Positions 51,292-63,150 of a stretch of DNA of 64,000 nucleotides are shown in pieces. The stretch lies in NCBI GenBank assembly GCA_015039465.1, contig MU130363.1:86393-150392 (forward strand), written 5' to 3'. The position numbers were made by a program, and so were the translations under genes. The stretch's first letter is position 1. The number at the start of each line of letters is the position of its first letter. The stretch comes from Phlegmacium glaucopus (taxonomy: Eukaryota > Basidiomycota > Agaricomycetes > Agaricales > Cortinariaceae). The notes under the pieces are model-generated. The model worked only from the letters and a program-made list of their open reading frames with translations, made no database searches and was not told the DNA's origin.

Positions 51292-52689
51292 GATGAAGCA
51301 AATGGAGGTACCCGAGGACATTTTCGTTCTTCAGCGTACCTTGAACACACCTGCCCATATCTCATCTTTGGCGTTTGGACACGCAGGCCACCTATTTGCT
51401 GGCTCAGGTATGGCTCTACAAGATTATACATATTGTTGCGGTCCCAACTAACATCTGTCAGATGATGGCTCTCTTCGTGTCTACGATCTCTCCTCATACA
51501 AAGTACTAAAAGCAGTCAGAGGACTCGGAGCTGAGGTGTCTTCTATCATCTGCATGAAAAGAACTGGCTCGGAACTGCGTGATGCGTGGATAGCTCATGG
51601 ACAAAAGGTATGTATATTATGAGCATGAGCTTGAAATACTAGAATGCGTTCTGATTTGGAATAGATATCGAGGTTCCAAATGGAATCAAGGAAATTGATT
51701 TTAAACCTCGAAGACGCACTGGTCACCATCGACATTGGTGAAGAGGCAGATATCTTGAATGAGGTCGGTGTTACTTTCTTGATTGAAGCGCAAGCTGAAC
51801 TGTATCAGTCAGCTTGCGTTGAATGCAAACAAAAGTCATTTAGCTTTCGGCATGGATTCTGGCGTTGTTGGTGTCGTCGACCTTTCAAACAACTCCATTA
51901 CAAAAATGGGAAGTAAGCACGATAGTGTGAGTCTTCCATAATTAAATTAAAATTTATATTGATACTTTTACAGATCTGTGGCTCAGTCAAATTCGTTCCA
52001 GACAGACCAAGAGAACTTGTTAGCGGCGGATATGATACGATACTCCTTCACTTTGATTATGTCCAAGGAAAGGTCTTGTCTCGTCGGCAGATGGGTCAAT
52101 ATCTGTCTTTTATTCTCGGCACAGATGCTTATACTGTGACCAGATCCTTATGCTATTGAGGGGGGACTGGGTCTTTCTCCACCGTTTGTTATGTCTATGG
52201 CAATGTCAAGCACGGGCGTCTTGGCCGCAGGTACTGCTGATGGTCGCCTTTGGCTAGGGTTTAAGGGCGATAAAACCTCTAATCCTGGCGAGGGACCTAA
52301 AAAGAAATCGAAAAAGTGGGAAGGCTTGGATGAAGACGAAGCTCTTCTTATTAAGGTCGCTGAAGGGCCCATCGTTGCAATGCAAGCTTCCACTCTTTAT
52401 CACGATTAGTTCTCCTGCTGAAACACTTTCCAGGGCATTCTCAGACGGTCGAACGTTGACGATATCTACCCTCTTGGGAAATTTGACTCGATATCATCTG
52501 ATCTATGATGAAGAATTGGGAAGTGTCGTGCTTCAACAACTTTGGCAAAAGGAGAGCCTGGGATTGGAGAAAGTGAATGCACTTGTCGTAGATGAGAAAC
52601 GCATCATCGTCGGTGGATTCTCTGCTGATGGACGAGGGGTCATTGAAATTTGGAAACAAGATGCACCTACTTCCCAGGTAGTCTCGTAA
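51292..52689 (+). CDS. WD40 repeat protein (WDR53-like)
   Basis: ATG 51292 (MKQMEVPEDIFVLQRTLN). Blades: ISSLAFGHAGHLFAGS, DDGSLRVYDLSSYKVLKAVRG, VSSIICMKRTGSELRDAWIA, SHLAFGMDSGVVGVVDLSNN, SVKFVPDRPRELVSGGYDTI (LLHFDYVQGKVLS), MSSTGVLAAGTADGRLWLGF, RAFSDGRTLTIS, VDEKRIIVGGFSADGRGVIE (IWKQD). Four or five short introns. The stop is TAA 52687-52689. A single small propeller with a Lys-rich loop near KKKSKKWEGLDEDE resembles WDR53-like proteins; no function is assigned. Confidence 0.82.
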
Positions 52690-52785
52690 TCTAGAAGCAC
52701 CGTCGGTAGAATAACCGTTTATACAAAATTATAGTAGTATATGTATAATATGAGTAATGGTAAGTAATTTGACCGCGTCAATGTG

Positions 52786-53677
52786 TCATGATCTTGGTAC
52801 TTTTGAGGTTTTCTCCTCTTCAACTTGTTGTTCAAGCTCTACCATCCGCTTCAAATAAACTTCCCGTGTCCTTTTCAATTTTACAAGGTACTCCTCGTCC
52901 GATACCGGAATCAGTCCGACTGCTTTTAATAATTGCTGGAAGACCGAACCGGAGGGCTCGTATACTTGTTTACCATGTCTACCATTGTGGGCTTTGGGGG
53001 ATGGTTGCAATTTATTTTCTTCCTGCAATGTTGAGATGTATCGCAACCTCGCTATTCCCAGTTCGTTGCATGCATATTGTAACAAGGTGCATACAGCACT
53101 GGCTGTGATCGCACCGGATACAATAGCATGCCGACCCGCTTGTAGAACTTGCGATTAGAGACAGCATAAAAAAGGTCAAGGTCAGATAGAGCATACTCTT
53201 CAGTCCGCGTAACAGTCCACCTGTCACCGCGCCAGCCAACGCACTGTCTAACAATCTGTTGGCTCGCAAGTCTGACCAAGAGAGTTTCTCGAAGGAAGGT
53301 ACATCATCTAGTGAGTCACTGATGCCTAACTCTCGTCTTCGATGAACATATTGTCTCCAAGGCGCAACGTGCGTAAGTATAGGACTGATGCCGAATTCAC
53401 GAATACCTAGGGCTAATAAGAAAAAATGTACAACATTCGTTTGATTGGGCTCACTGAAAAATGTACCAGCAGTGATTCCACTGTTAACAGCTGCAGTGCC
53501 GACTAGAATTCCTACGTGAGGGGTATCACGAATGATTCCGTAGAGGCCAGTGACAAAAGCACTTGTCGTAGCTAGTTGAATTATTTGATTAGGCCCGCTC
53601 AAGATTCATTGAGAAATAAAGACGGACTTGCATATTGTTATTGTTCCCAATCCGACAGTCCATATTGATTTCTCCAT
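52786..53677 (-). CDS. Tim17/Tim22-like membrane protein, uncharacterised
   Basis: The best start is ATG at 53677 (MEKSIWTVGLGTITIC), joined by a phase-2 intron (donor GTCCGT, acceptor GACAAG) to NAFVTGLYGIIRDTPHVGIL and VGTAAVNSGITAGTFF. Then REFGISPILTHVAPWRQYVH, RANRLLDSALAGAVTGGLLR (GLK) and LQAGRHAIVSGAITASAVCT. Glycine-rich helices with GAVTGG and an AGRHAIVSGA turn resemble the Tim17/22/23/PMP24 family, with about four membrane segments. A coiled, charged C-terminus ends near 52786. It could act in a mitochondrial or peroxisomal membrane; no closer assignment is possible. Confidence 0.7.
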
Positions 53678-53820
53678 CAAAGACTGAGGAGGAGCGTTCG
53701 GTCCAAGATGTCAAAGCTGAATAAAAACAGATCGAGCCAATCGAGGACAAATAGCCTTCCCTGAGCTGGTTTCTGTCAGTCCTTGCAACTTCAGAAGACA
53801 ACCTCTTATGACTTAAAAAA

Positions 53821-54579
53821 ATGCCGCCAATGTGTTGAGCATTCCTTCACTGCGGCATCCTGTTCAATCACTCATCTTCAGAAATGTTACAGACGCGACA
53901 AGTTCACACTTCATTCGAAAGCCATCGTTTGTCAAGATGTTGAACTCAAAGGTGACATCACCATAGGATCTGGTATGCTCGTTTTTTAGGCTGCTTCTTT
54001 ACTGCTTCTAACGAGATGTTCGCCAGGTACTATCGTTCACCCTAAGGCCACGATATTTGCAATTGCGGGCCCAATAGTCATTGGCATGGGTTGTATAATT
54101 GAAGAGGGCGCAATCATCGTCAACAGGTATGTATATAACTTCAACGTCATCGCATGCGCATATTTATCTGTCTTGAATCAGGCGAAAGGAGGTCATGCGA
54201 ATTGGTGACGAGAACCTTTTCGAAATTGGTTGTCGTGCGTATTTCTATCTTTTGTGGGGATGGAATAATAATGTTGTGGGTAACTTCAGGCGTAGAATCA
54301 CCTACTGTTGGAAACTTTAATACGATATCGACGCGATCACGGGTGCATCACACAGTCAGGATTGCATCGTATTGTGTCATTGGTGCAGGGTGTCTTTTGG
54401 TACCAACAGAAGACCAGGAGTTGGACGATTACACCGTGGTATATGGATCTGCGGCTGAACAAAGGACTTGGAGCGGACGAGGCAAAGTGCAGGAACTTGA
54501 TTTGAGACGCAAACACGCTGAATATTTAAGAGAGATGCTTCCAAAGTTCAATAGGTTAAGGAGAGGGGATGGTACATGA
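53821..54579 (+). CDS. Dynactin subunit 6 (p27)
   Basis: A pointed-end component of dynactin, the dynein cofactor. The chosen start is ATG 53821: MPPI joined by a 5' intron (donor GTGTTG, acceptor TTACAG) to [20 protein letters not shown], which matches the family N-terminus. Left-handed beta-helix text follows: [91 protein letters not shown] and [20 protein letters not shown]. The C-terminal helix is [18 protein letters not shown]. Stop TGA 54577-54579. Introns are about 55 bases. The weak first donor leaves the first four residues uncertain. Confidence 0.9.
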
Positions 54580-55318
54580 TCGTGTATGGGTTCACTTAAT
54601 ATATAAACACCCCACTAATACAATTCATAGTTATCCGTTTCATACATTTGCAGGTGACATTATACTCAATGCTAACACCCAATTCAACCTTCACGAATGT
54701 CTTAAATTTTTGCGTTGATTGGCACAAATCCTTTTTTTGAGATTGATCAATTGTACCCACAACAGGTTTGGACAGTGTTTGCTAACCATTTTAAAAGCCA
54801 TGGCTCGCTCCGTTTCGTTGTCTCTTGCTACATCAAAATGAGGTTCTGAATCTTTAACTCATGGAAAGCCATTGAATTTCAACTGGGACACCAAGGCAGC
54901 ACCTCAGTTCTGCCAGTGGAGGCAGCTGAACGTCTGGCGGGTCTGTTTTCTCAACCTACTGGCGGCGCATTTTGGTGACCGACCGTACGTCGATGTTCGG
55001 TGTGGTGGCGTTGATTAAGTACTTGGTGCGATATAGATGTCTCATTCCATGTCGTGGACAACGAGAAATATAAGATATCTGATCTGTTCAATTGACTTCG
55101 CAAATGATACGCTGCACAAGGGTTAAGCATGGAAAGCCCACCTCTTGTTTACATTATCAGCGGTATAGGAATAAAGTAAATGAGCAAGTCAACTTAGGAG
55201 AACCTAAATCGTCGGGGAGCCTCATTGATCCGTGATACGGCTAAGAACGGATATCCTTCCGATCATCATGATCAGGTGTTGTTACTGCTCTCCTCCATCC
55301 TCCACCTCGTTAACCATA
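54580..55318. other. Intergenic spacer, 739 bp
   Basis: Between dynactin p27 and the glutamine synthetase-like gene. No ORF, repeat or RNA gene recognised. The 3' end is moderately C/T-rich before the ATG. Confidence 0.4.
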
Positions 55319-57537
55319 ATGACAGCAACCTCTCGTGCCCCAAAGTCGTACAAGGACATACAAGCCGAACTGGCAGATGATATCAAGGTCAAGGTTGCTG
55401 GTGCGTAGCAAGTACTTATGCTGACTTTATACCAAACCACCGATATTTTTCAGGTATCGATGGTAAGCCATCAAGTAAGAGCTGATATGCAAACTCTAAA
55501 GGCGTATGAAAGTGGATGGTGTTCTTCGCGGTAAATTTATGGTAAAACTTCAGCTTTTCAGTAGATAACGGCGTTGAACAATGGAATACTTTCTCAGTCA
55601 AAGGAGAAATTCTTGAGCGCTGCGAAATCGGATGGCTTTGGGTTCTGTAGCGTTATCTTGTAAATTTTACTTCATTTTTATGCCAACATTCTAACCATGC
55701 TTATTGAATATATGCAGCGGATGGGACATTCACGACGCTGTGTATTCCAAAGAACTTCTTATATCCAACAAAGCAAATGGCTATCGCGATGTCACTGCTG
55801 TCATAGACTTGTCATCTTTTCGACGGATTCCTTGGGAACATAACGTCCCTTTCTTTTTGGTTTTTTTCCTGGATCCAGAAACAAAGGAGCCTCTCAGTGT
55901 TGATCCTCGCGGAGTTCTCCAAGTCGCCACAGAAAGAGCCATCCAAGCTGGGTATGACTGCTTCTCGGGAGTAGAATATGAGGTGATCATGAACCCATGT
56001 CAGGAATCAGCTTCTGCTAATCAAATGAACAGTACTTCAATTTCAAAGGTATTTCCTCCCTAATTTGCCGTAAGATATTTATCTTACAAAACCACCATCA
56101 AAGAAACTCCTCAGTCTGCTTCGGAGAAGAGTTTTACAAGCCTACAGCCTTTGACACCCGGAAGTCTGTAACCAATTGTTTCCTTTGATTTCTAAAGATT
56201 CTGACAGTAGATTGCAGTGCATGGGTACTCTCTTCTGAGAACCCAGTTGAATAACGAGTATTTCCATGATTTGTTCAACAAAAGCATCGAATTCGACGTA
56301 GGGGTTGAAGGCCATCGTAAACCATTCAGTATGCTCCAATTTTTTGAAACTGAACTTATATACGATAGATACTGAAACCGGTCCTGGTGTGCTTGAGACT
56401 GCACTAGCCTATACCTCAGCACTCAGAATGGCCGACAACGCAATTCTGTTTAAATATACTGCTAAGAGTGTAGGCATGAAACACGGTGTTATTCCTAGTT
56501 TTATGGCTAAACCCTGGAACGGCGTCAGTCCATTTACTCCTCTCGCGAGTCTGCTTGCTAAAATGCGCTTATTGTGGTAGCTTCCTGGCTGCAGTGGGTA
56601 AGCCCATCTGTTTTTCAAGTCGTCTCTAGCTTTGATTCACCCAATATTTAGGCATATTCATGTTTCTTTGAGAAATCAAGAGGGAAGAAATATATTTGCC
56701 GTGTCAGATAGTGAACTAGAGACCGGACGCGCCAAGGCAGCAAACGATGATACCAAGTTCATTAGTCAAGAAGCAGAATGGTTCCTCGCTGGTGTCCTGG
56801 ATGGAATTGCTGACGGTATCTGGCATTATTTCCTTTCACTTACTGCAGCAAAAACTTACTCTTAATATAGTGATGCCAACGGTGATCTATGTCTCAATGG
56901 AACTACATCCATGTTCTAATTAAATTTCGGATTAGCTTGTACCGACAATCAATGGTTATAAACGTCTTGTAGGTGGAGAAGCGTTCTGGGCCCCTAACGC
57001 AGTTACATACGGCTACGATTCTCGAGCCGCATCCATTCGAATAATATCTCCACCATCATGTCCACCACCAGCAACACGACTGGAAATACGCATACCAGGC
57101 GCAGACATGAACCCATATTTCGCCATCAGTGCTATATTTTTGCTTGGTCTCAGAGGTATTAACAAAAAGTTGGTTCTGCCAGGTCCGCCTATCAGTCAGT
57201 TTACACCAGAAGATAGGAATAATGGCAAGGTAAGTAAAATGATTGTTTTAAAATGTCGGTTGTATTCATAAAGGGAATAGATAAAGATGTTGCCTACGTC
57301 ATTAGAGTCAGCGACGATTCGGATGATGCGTCCTGACAGCATCGCGCGAGAACCTGAGGTTTTCGGCAATGCCTTCGTCGATCATTATGGCGGGACACGG
57401 GAGCATGAGGTTACGCTGTGGAACCAAGCTGTTACCAACTGGGAAGGTACTTTTTACCGTTGCCGTCTCTTTACTTTGACACGAAATTAATACTGCTCGT
57501 TGTCTTTCTAGTTGAACGCTATCTTGAGCTTGCGTAG
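55319..57537 (+). CDS. Glutamine synthetase-like ligase (GS I / FluG-type)
   Basis: ATG 55319 (MTATSRAPKSYKDIQAEL). Exons give MKVDGVLRGKFM, FLSAAKSDGFGFCSVIFGWD, RRIPWEHNVPFFLVFFLD, SVDPRGVLQVATERAIQAGY, FSGVEYEYFNFKETPQS, FDVGVEGHHTETGPGVLETA, RMADNAILFKYTAKSVGMKH, SFMAKPWNGLPGCSGHIHVS, PTLVPTINGYKRLVGGEAFW, APNAVTYGYDSRAASIRIIS and ATRLEIRIPGADMNPYFAIS. The GS metal-binding (E..E, GxxxH) and ATP-site signatures are intact. The stop is TAG 57535-57537. The family includes FluG C-terminal domains and gamma-glutamylamine ligases, so the substrate may not be glutamate plus ammonia. Ten or so introns, all frame-consistent. Confidence 0.92.
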
Positions 57538-57882
57538 AGCTGTTTCAAAGTTCTGCAATTTATGTATAGCCTTGTATCTGTGAAGGAATTGAACTGGATC
57601 ATCTTGTCGTTCTCGATCCCCGATCTCGGAGAGGAGGGTTTTGGGGTTTACCACCAAACTGCTGGATATCAAATCATATGAGCTCCAGCTTGCATTTCTC
57701 AAGCAGTTGTCCATCAGGCAGATTCACAACAACTATGACTTGAAAGACGAGGTTAGAATCAACATACGCCAACCCGTTCGCAAAGCTCAATTCATCAACT
57801 TGGGTTAGACAGATGGTTCCCATTGGCAGACTAAAAATTCCAAGTTTCAGTATCATTCAATGTCATTTGCTATCCTTAAAGC
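57538..57882. other. Convergent spacer, 345 bp
   Basis: Lies between the stops of the GS-like and DUF3074 genes. Short open frames only. Confidence 0.4.
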
Positions 57883-58832
57883 CTAGTGGGGCGGGTTCGT
57901 AGTTCGAAACCATTTCAAGAAATGTGGGACATCCTAAATTGAGGCAAGGAATGAGCATAAAACCATTATTCATTAAGGGGCAGAACACTTGTCCCACCGA
58001 AGCAATCTTCTTGGCCATAGTACTTTCGACTAGGAAGTTGGGGAGGCTACCACCAGGAGTGCTTGACGTCGCCATCCTCCATTCGGTGTTGCCATTCTCC
58101 AGTTCTACGATGCGTTCCACGCTGACATAGCGGCCCTTTACCCCTGACTCCTCAAGTTTTAAAAGGTCTTCGTCCCCCTTGGATGATAGGTCAATTGCTA
58201 GTGAGACTATTATTCTGTAAAGTGGTGCATCATTTGTACACGTGTCAGTCTATAATTGAGTTGTGACGACGACGGACTTCACCCAGTACGTGGTGTAGTT
58301 TCAGACAAATGCGTCACTTGAAGCTCCGTGAAGACGCGAGGCGATACGGGAGGAGTAAACGTATAATACAACGTCCAGATAGATGCGTTCGGTGAAATCT
58401 CCTTGACTTTGGTTACCTTTTTGACTTCATGGATAAACCTGTAGTGTTAACCCAAATCAGTAAACAGAGGCGTATGCATAGGAGATGACACGAGCTCTTT
58501 CTCATTGATAGCCTTATCCTTGGCCAGTTTCTCCCAGAATTGATCGAACGTGGCCTCTTTCGGGGTGTGTTCACTTATTCGACAGTACCAAGGTGCGCCA
58601 TCTCCGCGTTCTTTGGCACGATAACTAGTTCGTACACTATTGAAAAACGTCTTTCCGGCCTTCCATGAGGTCGTCGACTCTATGAGCTTCTTTCCTTCTT
58701 CTATAATCGCCTCCTCTGACGGGATCTCTGAAACATACAGATCATTATTAAGGTCTCGACGATAGATGTTGACTTACCTGAAGGCTTCAGCGGTGTAATA
58801 GTGAGCAGAATCTTTGATTCACTCATGCTCAT
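57883..58832 (-). CDS. DUF3074 (START-like fold) protein
   Basis: ATG at 58832 (MSMSESKILLTITPLKPS). Next come IIEEGKKLIESTTSWKAGKT, KERGDGAPWYCRISEHTPKE, ATFDQFWEKL, FIHEVKKVTKVKEISPNASI (WTLYY), PPVSPRVFTELQVTHLSETT, VVISIDLSSKGDEDLLKLEE, GVKGRYVSVERIVELENGNT and EWRMATSSTPGGSLPNFLVE. A last intron (donor GTGGGACA, acceptor TTTAG) gives the family ending KIASDVPHFLKWFRTTNPPH before TAG 57883-57885. This is the normal DUF3074 layout, with the W-x-x-R start and a terminal amphipathic helix. DUF3074 has a START-like fold and possible lipid binding; function unknown. Confidence 0.87.
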
Positions 58833-59015
58833 GCTTGGTTGTCGTGGGTCGGAAAGAGATGGATTATGGACCGTGTCGCCTGAAGATATCGCTATTTTTA
58901 GAACTTGTTCTCAATCAGCGCTACTGCGGTTGGTGTGAGTAATCCCTAGTGGACATGGGCCAATACCATGATGTTCTCATTATAGGTTCCATTAAATTTA
59001 TAATAAATACATAGC

Positions 59016-59611
59016 TCACGGGCCTTGTAATAATTGTGGTCTGTGATTCGAACTATTGCGATCTACCAGACCGCAATACCGACTGGTTCCAAGAGCAGCC
59101 TCATCGCGGGGCAAGACTTCCCCTCGGTGCAGCACAACCCCCACAAATTTTCTTTCGCCGCGCATCCATTTTTCCTTGTAAAAGCGAACAAAGCCCGGTA
59201 CTGTGGCGTATATTGTATGATCGCGTCCCATTTTAACCTGCCAACGAAGAAAATGAAAGGATCTGCCAAGCAAGTCAACGAAAGACATACATGTTGTCCT
59301 GGATGGAATAAGGTGCCGCGTTGTCTGACAATGATGTTTCCAGGGATAACGTATTGATCTATGGTAGTAGGCGTTAATCGGAAGTCTAAGTAAAAGAACA
59401 ATAGCCCACCTGAGAATTTCTTAACACCTAGCCGTTTACCTGGAGACCCACCATGATTGTGTACAGTGCCTCCAGCGCGTTTTGTGGCCGTACGAACAGC
59501 ACCTGTTATAGTATAAGGACAATGATCAACAGATGGGCGAGTTCTTGACTTACCCAAAAGTGAGAATGGAGCTTTTGTTGCCTCAATGAGGCAACGAGTC
59601 AGGAAAGACAT
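59016..59611 (-). CDS. Mitochondrial large-subunit ribosomal protein bL27m
   Basis: ATG at 59611 ([20 protein letters not shown]) encodes a mitochondrial presequence. Spliced text: [70 protein letters not shown] and [26 protein letters not shown]...N.GS..KRLGVK.. and [14 protein letters not shown] are diagnostic for L27. A fungal C-terminal extension of about 30 residues follows, to TGA 59016-59018. Three introns. It shares a 166-bp divergent promoter with SKP1. Confidence 0.95.
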
Positions 59612-59777
59612 CCTTGTTTTAGACAATGAAAACAAAAGGAGAACTCAGCACGGGCCTCTGCGGCTATTACCGAGGCTGGTGTTAAATACGACAATATCGA
59701 TATCGTTCATCCACAGCCACTGGACCTCCACTCTTCCAACCTACACCACTCCTACAAATCCTTCTTTTTCATCCATA

Positions 59778-60570
59778 ATGGTTCTCCTCGTTACTTCTGA
59801 CAATGAGCAATTCAACGCCGACAAGGACGTAGTAGAACGCTCCGTCCTTATCAAGAACATGCTTGAGGGTGAGTGTTGACTCCTGCCATGAGGGTTTTTT
59901 CCAACAACCCTTTTTTCTATCTCTAGATGTTGGCGAATCAGATCAACCTATCCCTCTGCCCAATGTTTCGTCAAGTGTATTGAAAAAGGTACGCTCAGAG
60001 CTCTGCCCACGATCAGAAACGAAACTGACTCATTTTCTTAATTTCATCAGGTTCTCGAGTACTGCGAACACCACCGCGGCGAGCCTTTGCCTGCCCCAGA
60101 TGCAGATCAGAGTCAAGATGAAACGCGCAAACGAACGACGGATATTAGCGAATGGGACCAAAAGTTCATCACAGTCGACCAAGAGATGCTGTTCGAGATT
60201 ATTCTTGCCGCCAACTATCTTGACATCAAATCTCTTCTGTATGTCCATCCCTATTGACAGAAATACTTAGGACATGTCTGGCTGACCATTTTCGTCTGCT
60301 TCCATAGTGACGTTGGATGCAAGACGGTAGCAAATATGATCAAGGGAAAGACTCCTGAGGAGATCCGGAAACTCTTCAACATCGTGAACGACTTCACGCC
60401 TGAGGAAGAGGTCAGTTGTTCATATTTTATTTTTCGATCAGTCTATTTAATAGCCATTGCGCCGCTATCAGGCCCAGATCAAGAAAGAAAATGTAAGTGC
60501 TGATTTATCTTCCGTATGACAGCCTGCTCATTATTCTTTTACTTTCAAGGAATGGGCAGAGGATCGTTGA
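59778..60570 (+). CDS. SKP1: SCF ubiquitin ligase adaptor Skp1
   Basis: Links Cul1 to F-box proteins. ATG 59778 ([20 protein letters not shown]). Exons continue [120 protein letters not shown] and [20 protein letters not shown]. The BTB/POZ-like domain and the two C-terminal helices that hold the F-box are complete. The stop is TGA 60568-60570. A near-universal sequence. The Asp/Glu-rich central loop is normal for fungi. Confidence 0.97.
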
Positions 60571-60833
60571 GACCCTTGTTTCTTTATTTTTTGGCTCGTC
60601 GTACCCTTAGTGTATATATTTTCGAATTCAATCATACTTTCTCAGAGCAACTGAGTATGAACGCGAGTCATCCGTTTTCGGTAATCGATGCCTCCGGAGT
60701 TTCAAACAGTCCAAAGCTTAGGCTCCCACCAGCTTTGCCACACGTGAGACTAAGGTGCACGTGGTTTGTGGGACAACTGGCAAAGCCGGCTGGTCCATTT
60801 CGGGCCACTTTTGGCGTGCCAAATCTTATCACT

Positions 60834-61028
60834 TGGTGGCTCAAGCTCGAAAAAAAATGTCAAAATTGGGTATACAAATAGTGGTTATTTTTCAATTTTA
60901 AGTCCATCAGGGTATACAAGTTTTTTTCAAAAATTTAAGTTTGACTGTTATCATTTCTTAAAAATCACCAATTCAAAATGCAAAAAATTGATAATATGTA
61001 TACCCAACTTGAGCACCTTTTTTTGAGG
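60834..61028. repeat. Possible MITE with terminal inverted text
   Basis: The 5' edge reads ggtggctcaagctcg...aaattgggtatacaaat; the 3' edge, reverse-complemented, reads ggtgctcaagttgggtatacatat. Between them lies very AT-rich sequence. The two ends pair imperfectly, as in degenerate MITEs. It is flanked at 60807 and 61030 by similar ggccactttt text in direct orientation. Confidence 0.5.
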
Positions 61029-61359
61029 TGTGGCCACTTTTTTTGATGAAGTTGACACATCAAGATTGGCCAGGAGAATGTTGGAATTATTTTAGTATGT
61101 GCTAGATCACATCATATTGTACCATTATGAGCACAGAGGATATTGACCAATAGCAGTAATCACTTGTAGATACATATCAATGTACAGCCATGTTTGTAGG
61201 TAGTATAAGTATTGCACCATTAAGGAGGGGACTCCTTATCAGTGTGAACCAATACAATTGCATATCCCCACCCTCATATAGTCACCTAAAAAGTTTCTTA
61301 AGTGCTGTACAAGTTTGTACTTCACCCCAACATCAATTATTTCAACAGAGAAATGGCCA

Positions 61360-61800
61360 TCACTCAAAATGGACCTGAAGTGGCCATGAGCTTGCTCCTT
61401 GCCTGATCATGTGTTCCTTTAATGCTTTGTGACTGGCTAGAGCTGGGCACAGCTTGCAGACACAGCTCACAGCACACTTATCCATCAGCTTATATAACAT
61501 AAATTTGAGAGTCCACCTAGAGTGAATGTCACAGCTCTTTAATCTCTGATAAAGTTGGGCTCCCTCTTCATTGATTATTGTCACGATGCCCTTGAAACCA
61601 CTGAGGAAAGACCTCTCTAAACCTCCAAAAGGACCTTGAGATCATTGCTCTCCTCAAGGAAACTCATTATCTTAATAGATGCTGTCTTGTCCCAAAATGC
61701 ACTAACATAGACCTGGCTTGGGAATTCTCACAAGATCCTGCCCATCCATCATCACTTTACACCTCTTGTTTTCTGACAGTCCTTGATCTTACTGAGGATA
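61360..61800 (-). pseudogene. Decayed coding relic, unknown family
   Basis: On the minus strand the translation keeps protein-like text across frame changes and stops: QVYVSAFWDKTASIKIMSFL, ESNDLKVLLEV, then after a frame change FKGIVTIINEEGAQLYQRLK and CKLCPALASHKALKEHMIRQ. The last piece has a CxxC...H spacing like a zinc finger. No full frame exists. Possibly part of a transposon-related protein. Confidence 0.4.
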
Positions 61801-62302
61801 TTTTAAACACCCATTGAGCAGCCACAGTTAGTAACTGGAAATAGAAATGGGTAAGGGAGCATGTGGGAGTGGCTCAACAATGTTCATACAAGAAGTGAAC
61901 ACATTGGTCATATGAAAGGTCACAGTGCAGACTCTTAATGGCATCACATGACACAAGTTGTGTGAACCTTCTTGAGAACAACAGCGCACAAGGGCATTTA
62001 CCTCTTCTCATCCTTTCTCTTTACAACTTCATATCCTGTCTCCAAAATTATTACTACCATACTTTCCTACTATCTGTTACATTCCGTCATACGTTACTCT
62101 GGTCCGACTCCGTTGGAGTTGTTTCCGGTAGTCCGTACTCCGTTCCAGTACTCTCCCTTGTTTCCGGTTCTACTCCTCCTACGTCTGACTCTGAGACTTC
62201 TCTGTATCATTCCGACTCCTCTGACGATACTCCAAACCCATTACCACACCTTCGTCATGACAACTATTTCTTTGTCATCACTTTCCCACTATCAGTCAGC
62301 AC

Positions 62303-63014
62303 TCCAGCTATGGATTATTCACCCAAGAATGCAGGACCTTTTCCGGGAGCAGAACGCAGCACTTATATTTATATTCTATATTTTGGTTGCTATTCCTTTT
62401 ATATTTAAGTACACTTGTATGTTTTTCCTCAGTTTGAATATCATCTTAGTTTCCTCCTCTTGTTCGTCCTCTAAGTCACTGAGGTCTTCCATCTTTCCGT
62501 TCTCTTCCAGTTCCGAAATCAGGACATTGTAGGAGCTGGGCAGCACAGCACATACGCTGAGGCCAAAGTCCTTTCCGTTACTTGTTCTGGTTCCGTTCCA
62601 TCCGATCTGGTGTTACTCTGACGTGACTCCTTTGTTTTTAACTTAACACTATCTCACACTCTTTCTTTCTATTTGTTAAGTTTAAACAAAGGTGTAACAT
62701 TGGAGTAATTCCAGAACGGAACCAGAACAAGTAACAGAAAGGACTATGGCCTCAGTGTATGTGCTGTGCCGCCCAACTCCTATAGTGTCCTGATTTCAGA
62801 ACCAGAAGAGAAAGGAATAAGACGGAAGCCTCACTGACTTAGAGGACAAACAAGAGGAGGAAACTAAGTTGATATTCAAAACTGAGGAAAAGATACAAGC
62901 TTTAAGTACTTCAATAATAATAAGGAATAGCAACTGAAATATAAAAGATAAATGTAAAGTGCTGTGTTCTGCTCCTGGAAGGTCCTGCATTCTTGGGTGA
63001 ATAATCCATAGTGG
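62303..63014. repeat. Long palindrome (arms about 340 bp, loop about 28 bp)
   Basis: Left arm 62303-62647, right arm 62675-63014. Matching blocks: tggattattcacccaagaatgc / gcattcttgggtgaataatcca; cctcctcttgt / acaagaggagg; ctaagtcactgag / its complement; gttacttgttctggttccgtt / aacggaaccagaacaagtaac; cctttgtttttaacttaac / gttaagtttaaacaaagg. Differences are scattered substitutions. The large open frames inside it are by-products of the repeat. Confidence 0.9.
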
Positions 63015-63144
63015 TATAAATCAATGTTTGTGTTGTTATAAAACACCAACCAGAGAGCAATGGACTAGTCTTTAAGTCAAAAGCCTCCCTGTTGTTTGTT
63101 TAGGGAAGGTGTAACCTTGACTTGTATCACACAGAGGTAGGGGG
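63013..63144 (+). repeat. Dispersed repeat, copy 2
   Basis: Same orientation and landmarks as 38768-38899. It starts exactly where the right arm of the 62303-63014 palindrome ends, suggesting the palindrome is part of, or inserted at the end of, this element. Confidence 0.8.
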
Positions 63145-63150
63145 TAAGAA

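Noticed and set aside
61938..62532. Open frames of 156 and 186 residues on the plus strand
   Set aside because: They lie largely in the left arm of the palindrome, overlap each other in two frames, and have no recognisable domain.
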